Source: Gnetum montanum
Taxonomy: Eukaryota; Streptophyta; Gnetopsida; Gnetales; Gnetaceae
Assembly (NCBI GenBank): GCA_015680685.1
Contig: MNCI01022141.1
Coordinates: 111,877-175,876, forward strand
Direction of reading: 5' to 3'
DNA length: 64,000 nt
A program made the translations under genes and the position numbers. This document shows positions 57,131 to 64,000 of this stretch, piece after piece. Position 1 is the first letter of the stretch, and each line of letters starts with the position of its first letter. Below the pieces are notes generated by a model. It was not told where the DNA came from. It searched no databases and was given only the letters and a program-made list of their open reading frames with translations.

Positions 57131-58290
57131 CAAATGCATATGTTGCATTGGCTACAATTTATTAGTTAACCATGCGATAAACCTACAAATGAACTATAGT
57201 TTGCCTTGTAACTTATGTAGCTCTTTAAGGTTAGTTGATGATGGCCTTAACTTTATCAAGGTCTATGCATATGTCTACCTTTGATACTACAAATCCCAAC
57301 ATGCAATTGGTCTTGACACCAAAAACACACTTCTTGGGATTTAACCTAAGGTCATGTCTAAGGCAATGCTTGAGTACATGGTCCAAGTCACCTGCATGGT
57401 TATTTGCATTTTGGACATGATTACTATGTCATTGACGTAGTCATTGAGCTATTCTAGTAAATAGTCATTAAAGATATACATCATTGCATGTTGGTAGATT
57501 GCTCCTACGTTCTTTAATATGAAAGACATCATTATTTAGCAAAACATACCCTAAGGGGTCATAAAGGTTGTGCTGAGTTGGTGCTTTGGGTTAATTTAAA
57601 TTTGGTTGTGTCTTGAGAACTTATCCATGAAGGACAATAAGGCATGACCAACTGTAGTGTCAATGAGTTGGTCAATACTAGGAAATGAGAAGTCATCTTT
57701 GATAGATGCCTTGTTTAGGTCCCATAAATCTATGAAAATGTGTATACTTCCATTCTTCTTAGGTACAACCATGAGGTTGAAGATCTAGATTGTGTAGTTA
57801 ACTACCTAGAAGAAATCAACCTTGTAGAGCTTGGTGATTTCATCACGAACTACTAACACCACCTTTGGTTTAATCTTATGGGCTTTTTTCTTAACTGGTT
57901 TTATGCAAGAATTTAGGATTATGTTATGCTATACTATAAAAGGGTCATGTCTTTGTAGGACCATGAAAATGCCTTAATATTAACACTAAGGACTTTGGTC
58001 ATGTTGTGGGTGTGTTGAGTCTTTAACAGGGAACTAAGTTTCAGTGTCTTCACCTTGCCATTAAGTGTTGTTACAGGGACTTTGATGAGGGGATCTTTCA
58101 TTATGTCACTTGCCTCTAGATTGAGAGCCCTAACTAGATGGTCAGGCCAATCTAGTGATGCTTCTATGGATGCTACATAGTCATCATAGATGATGGGCTT
58201 AAGGTCTACGCATTGGGCATTGATGCATCAAATGAGGTCACCATGAGATCTAGTGGGGACTAGAGGTGAATGAAGAAGCTCATATGTGCT
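57131..58290 (-). pseudogene. Reverse transcriptase and upstream segment of element G
   Basis: The pre-RT segment reads YDDYVASIEASLDWPDHLVR then LIKVPVTTLNGKVKTL. The RT part shows VRDEITKLYKV, MVVPKKNGSIHIFIDL, DLNKASIKDDFSFPSIDQL and LLSFMDKFSRHNQI. The catalytic box is degraded to LNDYVNDIVIMS. Frameshifts separate the blocks. Confidence 0.68.
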
Positions 58291-58449
58291 CATGCTATAG
58301 TCCTACAACATATCGTACAAAATAACCAAAAATAATGTCAAGATGCACTTGTATCAAATGAAGTGAAATTGCAAAAAAATAAAGAAAGTAATGTAATGAA
58401 AATTTGTCTAATTGTGCAAATGTGGGGTTAGGAAGGAAAGTATGCAAGC

Positions 58450-58525
58450 CATTTTTTAGCCTTGGTAGGCCATGGATTCCCAGTTTAAGGTCATAGTGGA
58501 CCATGGATTGCACAGGACACATTGA
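58450..58525. repeat. Two short repeats of the CAGTTTAAGGTCATAG type
   Basis: Contains CCTTGGTAGGCCATGGATTC and CAGTTTAAGGTCATAGTGG-ACCATGGATT, related to 54495-54830 and 62395-62655. Confidence 0.6.
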
Positions 58526-58590
58526 CTTAGGCAATGCAAGGAAGGTTTGAAACATGGAGTTAAGCTGGGCATTTGCTAAACAATCAGAAA

Positions 58591-58708
58591 TCTAGGAGCA
58601 TTTGCTCTTGATATGAACCAAAACACCTAATGACCCATGTGCTATGCTCCCCTACACCATGGGTCATTAGGTGTTTTGGTTCATATCAAGAGCACATGAG
58701 TCCCTAGA
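58591..58708. repeat. Long near-perfect hairpin (inverted repeat)
   Basis: The arms are 58599-58639 and 58658-58698, 41 bp each. Thirty-five inner base pairs are perfect and there is one mismatch in the outer part. Beyond a small indel the arms continue with TCTAGG/CCTAGA. The loop is TGCTATGCTCCCCTACAC (18 nt). Such precise symmetry is unusual among the decayed sequences around it. Confidence 0.9.
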
Positions 58709-59094
58709 ATGCCTACTTTGATACTTCAATGTGATAATGTGATCACACTTGGCTATGGAAGTGGCTGGTGTCATCATAGAGACATTGTTGCCTGAGGCAA
58801 ATTAGGGCATTCTAAGATTCATGTCCAATGAGCCCACTACTAGTGATGGAGTAGGGAGTTAGGCTAAGGCCCAAGGGTCATTAGGCCCTTATCTAGGATC
58901 TAGCATATGCCAAAGTTTTAGTGTTATAATAAGAGCAACACCATGTTTATTGCTCAATGTGTGCTTACTCTGTTCCATAACCCACTTGGGATAGTGTATT
59001 GTGCTAAAGGGTGAGTCCTTATATGATTTTAATAATATCTATTTGGTTATAACTCATATAAGGATGCTAATGGCTTACGTCCGTTACTAGATTT

Positions 59095-59340
59095 ATGGTT
59101 GTTAAGCTTGGCCTTCATGATGAGGAGGGAGCTTTGAACTTGACTCGCACTACCCTACAAGAATTCTCATCCTTTGAGAATGTTTGTGCAGTGGTGATTG
59201 GATAGATTGGGTTTGACTTAGCAAAATACCCTCATTGGTACCCTAAGGCCTATGAGGGGTGTTAGACCTATGGCTAGTTAGACATGGAGTGGGTGACCCA
59301 TGTACCTAGTGTGGAGGAGGTCTTGACCCCACCACCATGA
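59095..59340 (+). pseudogene. Unidentified gene, exon-like segment 1
   Basis: From ATG 59095, frame 1 reads MVVKLGLHDEEGALNLTRTT, LQEFSSFENVCAVVIG, FDLAKYPHWYPKAYEGC and LDMEWVTHVPSVEEVLTPPP, with three internal stops. Residue composition and codon use look like real coding. No family is recognised. A strong 3' splice-like site (polypyrimidine tract plus CTACTGTAG) follows at about 59400-59446. Confidence 0.4.
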
Positions 59341-59702
59341 ACACACACATCGTTTGTGCCACATAAGCAGCTTGTTGTTTTGCTCTTATGAATTTTCTAC
59401 TTTTCTTTTCTTATGATGATAACTTTTCTTTTGCCTACTGTAGTTGTGGTCACTTCAGGAGAGGTTACAATGGTTACTATAGGCCATACTGAGGCTACCC
59501 TCATCATGAAGTATGGTGATGTTGAGGCTGCATAGTGTTGTTTATGTTGTCAAGTCCCAGTAGAGTTACTTAGTAGGCTTCAATAGGCTAGGCTAATGGA
59601 CCTTTTCTTAGCCCTTATCTTGGGCATCTTGGTGGCCAAAATGGTCACAATCATTGACTCCTTTAGTGAGAGTCTAATCATTTTATTACATAGGTTCATG
59701 GT

Positions 59703-60890
59703 GTGCAGGTGGTCTTGGACCTTATGGATGATTTCTTTGTGGATCTCTTTGGCCTCCCCTTTGAGGGCCTATCGGTGGATAAGAAAATCAACAAAGAGGT
59801 GGACCATAGGGAAGACATTGAGGAGTGGATATGGGCTTCTAAATCCTTCAAAGGCATATTCATCAAGGATTTGCAAGTGCCTATGGTCCATGAGCTCTTC
59901 CCCCCTTTTTGTGCTCATGCATTCCTAAAGTTGCTCTCTTAGGGATGGGTTCTTGGGATGGAGTAGGATTGGGTGATGAGGGATGTGTTAGAGGTAGGAA
60001 TGAGCTTAGATTGGGCTTCCTACCTTGCCAATGGCCTATGTGTTGAGATCATCAAGCTACACCACAACCTCTAGGCAATGTCACATATGCACTTCGCATT
60101 CTTCGTAGGATGCCTATAAAGGTTTGTGAAATACTTGATGATTTGGGAGGATGGGAAATGGGTAATGTAGGAGCACAAACAACTCTCTAGGTAATGGATT
60201 AGACACCTTTTTGCTACCATGTGATCATAGGACCCCCCAGAGGCGATTGGTAAGTCATTTTCTATAATGACTAGAGGTAAGTTAGGGTGGCCTCACTACT
60301 CATGTGATAGTGCAGGTGTAGCCCCACCAGCTAACACTGAGAATGTGACTAGAGGGATGCACCTCATTATTGAGGTGGTAGGATTGTCTAAGGTAAAGAT
60401 CAAAAAGCCACATCCTATAGAGGAGCCCATTCTAGAGGTGGGGGAAGAGAGTGGTAGGAAAATCAGCTTAAGATTCCATGAATTGTGTTTAGGCATTGTA
60501 GGTGAGTATGAGTCCTTGGATGCATTTTTTTTAATTTTAAATATTTATAAATTGGGTTGCTTTTTTCTGCACTATAATATACTATGCGAAGTTGCTATGC
60601 TAAGCATTGGAGATGCTAGTCTTAACCTATGTAAATCGTTGGAAGTAGGTAAGAGGGGTACTGGAGTAGCAGCAGATCTCGAAGTGGATGACATTCCTCC
60701 TCAAACTAAGGAGGGGTAGGCACTGATGGATGAAGGATAAGAGGTTGTGAAGGTCCTTTGGTAGTTAGAGGAGGAAGGGTTGCTACAGCTAGACAAGGGT
60801 GAGTTTGATAACCTCTTTGATGATGTGCAGATAGGCAACACCCCCCTCAACTCTCACACCCAAGGGCCTATTGGGTAGGAGCGTTGCATT
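59703..60890 (+). pseudogene. Unidentified gene, main exon-like segment
   Basis: One frame (frame 3) runs about 390 codons, broken by stops only and not shifted. It includes LDLMDDFFVDLFGLPFEGL, REDIEEWIWASKSFKGIFI, VPMVHELFPPFCAHAFLKLL, then VEIIKLHHNL, MSHMHFAFFVGCL and KYLMIWEDGKWV. The open part 60267-60719 holds KLGWPHYSCDSAGVAPPANT and GMHLIIEVVGLSKVKIKKPH. An acidic tail follows (LDKGEFDNLFDDVQIG). GTGAGT at 60502 and a TGTGCAG at about 59700-59707 are candidate splice sites. Function unknown. It might be a transposon protein or a plant protein of unknown family. Confidence 0.45.
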
Positions 60891-60999
60891 GCCATCTATT
60901 ATTTCTCTTTTTGGCTCTTGCATCTTTGGCTATTTAATAATCATTAAATGTGTTGTTGTATCATAGTCACAAATGTGTCTATTGGTGGTCTAATGTCTA

Positions 61000-61760
61000 C
61001 TTCTACCTTTCGCATGGAGCCATGGCTAGAAGAACCTGATAAGTTTGACTTCATGGAAGGCCTAGTTGAAGACATGATGGATCACATACAATAGATAGAT
61101 CCCAAGATTGGTATGTCCATGTTTGCTTACTTTGCATTACTGATTTACTGCTTAGTCTGTGGTTGATGTGTTTTGCCTATTGTATGCCAATAGGTTCCAA
61201 GCTTCATTGGGATCTAAGCAAGGTGGATAGAGTTGATGTTGTCACTAAGTTTCCCCCTAAAGTGGAGTAAGTGCCCCATCGTGTGTATGATGAGGTTAGT
61301 AAGTGTGTGATTTCATGTGCAAAAGCATTATGGGTATGTAGGTGCATGAATGAGCATCTATGGAAGTGGCTACGCATGCTCTAGGGTAGGGCAACGAGCC
61401 AAGATGCTAGATTCAAGGACTTGCAGGCCCGCTATGATTTCCTAGCAGCTCAAGACTGAGGGGATGGTACTTGGTGAATAGTTGAGATTGACTATGCCAA
61501 GTATTGTTCAAAAATTCATGGTAGGAATGAGACCACCTAAGAGGTGACTAAGCAATAGTTACAGATGGACTTGCCAGCTAGGAAGAACCAAGTCTGGAAG
61601 GACTATAGTGCTAAGGTGTACCAATGGGCTCAAGCATAGAAAAATCATAAACACCATTACAAGTGTGAGCAAGAGGTGTATCTTAAAAGGTACAAGGAGG
61701 AGTCTATGGAGGTTCATTATCATGATATGTTGATGCAATTGATGCAACATGGGCTTATGA
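61000..61760 (+). pseudogene. Unidentified gene, 3' segments joined by an 83-bp intron-like gap
   Basis: The upstream part reads MEPWLEEPDKFDFMEGLVED, MMDHI, IDPKIG and ends at 61110. GTATGT begins at 61111 and CCAATAG ends at 61193, giving an 83-bp intron-like interval. The downstream part continues in phase with SKLHWDLSKVDRVDVVTKF, HRVYDEVSKCVISCAKALW, MNEHLWKWLRML and DARFKDLQARYDFLAAQD. It ends in a Lys/Glu-rich stretch (YKCEQEVYLKRYKEESMEV) near 61720. Stops interrupt but the frame is not shifted. Confidence 0.45.
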
Positions 61761-62394
61761 ATTGTTTGCTAGTCATGTTGTGGTGAGTGGGACTCCTAAG
61801 AGATAGATCATTATGCCTTAAAGAGAGGTTTCCTTTGCCATGTTTTCACTGGATCTACTTGCATGGACCACCATGGACAAAGGTAAGACCCTCACAAGCA
61901 TTGACTTTGGCTAGGAGGACTGGACACAACTATCGAAGGTGGATATCCTCCAATGCTTGGATTTGGGCCTTGGTAGAATGCTTCCAGATATTGATGTGGG
62001 CCCCTCTTAGGTTAGTTTAGTTTGGATTATTTTCTGCATTGTGATAACTTTGCATGCTACACATTTGTTAGTTAATTTATTATTTTTTATTGCTTTAAGT
62101 AGGTTTTAGATGATGGTGCAAGCCCTAGCGGAGTAGTAGAGGAAGAGGAAAAGGAGCTCCAACCCCCACCAAACACTGTTGGCTGAGTAGCCCATGATGT
62201 AGCTCTGTTGTTAGGTAATTTTATGCTTTTGGCTATTGTTTTATTTTTGATGTATATTCATGCTCAATATTTGATTGGTGGATTAATGGAAATGAGGTCA
62301 TAATCTATGTTTATCTCTTCTGCTACATGAATTGCATGTTTGCTAAGTGTTGAATGTTAGTATGTGGTTGGTTGATGTGCTTAGGCCCCTTATG
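61761..62394. other. Non-coding end of the unidentified block
   Basis: No convincing coding. GGTAAGACC at 61880 could be a further 5' splice site. Confidence 0.3.
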
Positions 62395-62655
62395 GGTCCC
62401 ATGCCAATTTGAAGCCATGGAAAAAGGGCTATTGTTAGTTTTAGGTTGTTTTAGGTCATGGTGATTGCTAGTTTAAGGCCATCTCAAGTCATGCATAAGA
62501 GAGAAGGTGTTGTTGGTTTAAGGCCATGGAAAGCCATATAAATTGCTAGTTTAAGGCCATTTTAGTCCATGTGATTGGATTGCTAGTTCAAGGCCATTTT
62601 GGGCCATGACAATGCAAGGAAGGTTGCTAGTTTTAGGCTATGGTAGGCTGTTTCT
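62395..62655. repeat. Tandem repeats, core GCTAGTTTAAGGCCAT
   Basis: About six units spaced 35-45 bp, near 62434, 62467, 62512, 62543, 62580 and 62622, each followed by a variable GGCCATG segment. Clearly related to 54495-54830. Confidence 0.78.
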
Positions 62656-62879
62656 TTTTTTTATTTTATGGTTTTTTTATTTTTATGTGTTTTAGTGTTT
62701 TCTAATGCATGACAAGGCTAAGCAAAAATGCATAAACTAAAGAAATAGAATAACTAATGCAAAATGCAAGCGACCATGTAAAATGTAACTACACAAGAGG
62801 GAGGTGATTATGACATGTAGAAGTTAGGGATGCATAAGCACCTTAATCATGTAATTATTTTCTAACTTGATGTGGGTTA

Positions 62880-63600
62880 GGAGGTGTGTAGGCCCTGGCC
62901 CTATAAGGCACAAGGTGATACTCACCTAGACATTCATCAATGATGTTGAAGGGTAATTCTACCTAGAGAGCTTCCTTAGGGAGGTTTCCTACTTCATTTG
63001 ATTGTTTGGATGGATTTACCAGACAAGGTCGGCTTGCATCCTCAACATGTGGCATGTCATCGGGAAATTCTACCTCTGACCCCTATTTTGTATCGACATC
63101 ATTAATGGTTAGGGAAGATGCATTATCACCATGTATGATTACCTCTCCACCTTCTTAGGGAAGATGGATCTCTTGATCAATGGATGAAGAGATGGCCCAT
63201 AACTAGGCTAGCCAGGGCCTCCCTAGGATCCAGTTAAACCTTGGCATCTCTTTGACGATGGTAAATGTAGCCATAGTGGGGAATTTCTCCCTTGCCATGA
63301 AAGCTATCATGATTGTTCCCCTCATGACAACACATGATCCATTGAATGATTTTAGACACATCGTCTTGGTTAGCTTAACCTGGTCAGTGAAACTAATTTT
63401 TTTAATGACTAGGAATGGAATAACATTGGTTGCCATCCTATTGTCAATGTTCACCTTGCATATTCTGCACTGCCCTACGTGAATGGTTATGAACATTGGC
63501 ACATTGGTAACTTGACCCTTTACAAGGTTAAACTTAATTGCATCATCATGAAACACCAAGGGTGTTGAACCTAATTCCTGAGGCATAGGAAGCATCACAG
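62880..63600 (-). pseudogene. Protease domain of element G
   Basis: An open 131-codon stretch (63203-63598) reads VFHDDAIKFNLVKGQVTNVP, VNIDNRMATNVIPFLVIKK (where active family members have D-N-G or D-S-G), MCLKSFNGSCVVM and FNWILGRPWLA. The LGRPW block is the usual second landmark of Tat proteases. Decayed coding continues to about 62885 with acidic residues. It is separated from its RT by the 4.6-kb block. Confidence 0.7.
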
Positions 63601-64000
63601 AGTGGATGGCCTATTCATTTGCTGGAATGTCCTCCCTGATAGGAACAAAGGTCAACATATGGACTAATGCTTCATGGTAAGTGGAGGAGGTCATCACTAG
63701 GTCAAATAGTCTTAGAATTGTGTTCTTTCTCTTCAAAGCTTGCTTGACCTATGCCAGTGCATCTAGGAAGTCTTTATTGCTACCTATTATTTTGTTAGCC
63801 TTTACCTCCTCTATGCGGGCCAAGAGATGGATCACTTAGGGAGGGGATTTAAACTTTGCTTGTGTAGCTGCATTTCAAGCCTCAGTGCTCAATTTTTGGT
63901 TGCTTGCACTTACAGTGGTGTCCTGAGACAATGAGGCCATGGGAATGGTAGACAAGGGTATAGGATTTGGTGGACCTAATTCCATATGTTTCCTAATCAT
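63601..64000 (-). pseudogene. Gag-protease linker of element G, running off the window
   Basis: Minus-strand reading shows KNTILRLFDLVMTSSTYHEA and LVHMLTFVPIREDI, matching the helical segment that precedes the protease in Tat polyproteins. It continues past the right edge, so gag and the 5' LTR are not in view. Confidence 0.55.

Larger units (their letters stand above)
54850..58300 (-). mobile_element. Element G: Tat-lineage Ty3/gypsy pol (RT, RNase H, integrase)
   Basis: Reading the minus strand from right to left gives the region before RT (57900-58290), RT, RNase H and integrase, then the polyprotein end near 54870. Tat lineage is indicated by the integrase zinc region and core (LGYYWPSMECYY, HVPPTELH-like, GLDIIGPI) and by a long 3' UTR with tandem repeats. 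Stops and shifts are numerous. The 5' half (protease, gag) continues at 62880-64000 after an intervening plus-strand block. Confidence 0.72.
58301..62870 (+). other. 4.6-kb intervening block with unidentified plus-strand coding
   Basis: This block separates the RT half of element G from its protease, which are both on the minus strand, while its coding traces run on the plus strand. Near its left end it has repeats at 58450-58525 and a long hairpin (58591-58708). Gene-like segments follow at 59095-61760, and another repeat patch at 62395-62655 on the right. No LTR, terminal inverted repeat or target duplication was found. Either it is a nested insertion, or it is an extra module of this Tat family. 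Confidence 0.5.

Overview
This window is nuclear DNA of a land plant with a large, repeat-dominated genome. The evidence is a PLS-type pentatricopeptide (PPR) pseudogene, Athila-type and Tat-type Ty3/gypsy retrotransposons, L1-type and RTE-type LINE debris, and a plant DUF21/CNNM gene fragment with short introns. The elements are old and little deleted: the two LTRs of element A differ at about 11% of sites in a 235-bp stretch I counted by hand. That fits a gymnosperm-like genome, but the taxon is an inference. I see no intact host gene, tRNA, rRNA or CRISPR array.

Layout. 1-396: 3' end of an L1-type LINE. 850-1988: broken PPR gene. 3515-13570: element A, a full-length Athila-like retrotransposon (+) with perfect 5-bp target duplications (ACCAT) and a tRNA-Asp primer site. 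13600-17960: three copies of a LINE ORF1 (DUF4283 plus zinc knuckle), two on + and one on -. 18041-27635: element B, the same family on -, with duplications GTAGT/ATAGT; its upstream LTR is shortened exactly at a single N. 28714-31999: a 1.24-kb tandem duplication whose second copy was later hit by a solo LTR (D, 30006-30809, duplication GATTT). These sit in remnants of an older minus-strand Athila-like element (E), also interrupted by element C (32396-41262, +, duplication CTTCT). E continues at 41263 and ends in a decayed LTR near 43095. 43570-44515: RTE-type LINE reverse transcriptase. 44535-44942: two exons of a DUF21/CNNM gene (-). 47640-50560: gypsy element F (+) that lost everything between the first RT motifs and the integrase tail. 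51420-58300 and 62880-64000: Tat-lineage element G (-), with tandem repeats in its 3' UTR. Between its protease and RT halves lies a 4.6-kb plus-strand segment with decayed, intron-bearing coding sequence that I cannot identify.

How the parts relate. A, B and C share LTR ends (TGATG...CATCA), the primer site, a single gag-pol reading frame and a roughly 2-kb non-coding 3' region with no env-like ORF. All three are inactivated mainly by CAG-to-TAG and TGG-to-TGA changes, as expected from decay of methylated cytosines. The insertion history can be ordered by nesting: E first, then the tandem duplication, then D and C. The most unusual items are the unidentified coding block inside G, a near-perfect long hairpin at 58591-58708, repeated polypurine motifs in the Athila 3' regions, and palindromic GATATC arrays in the A/B promoters.
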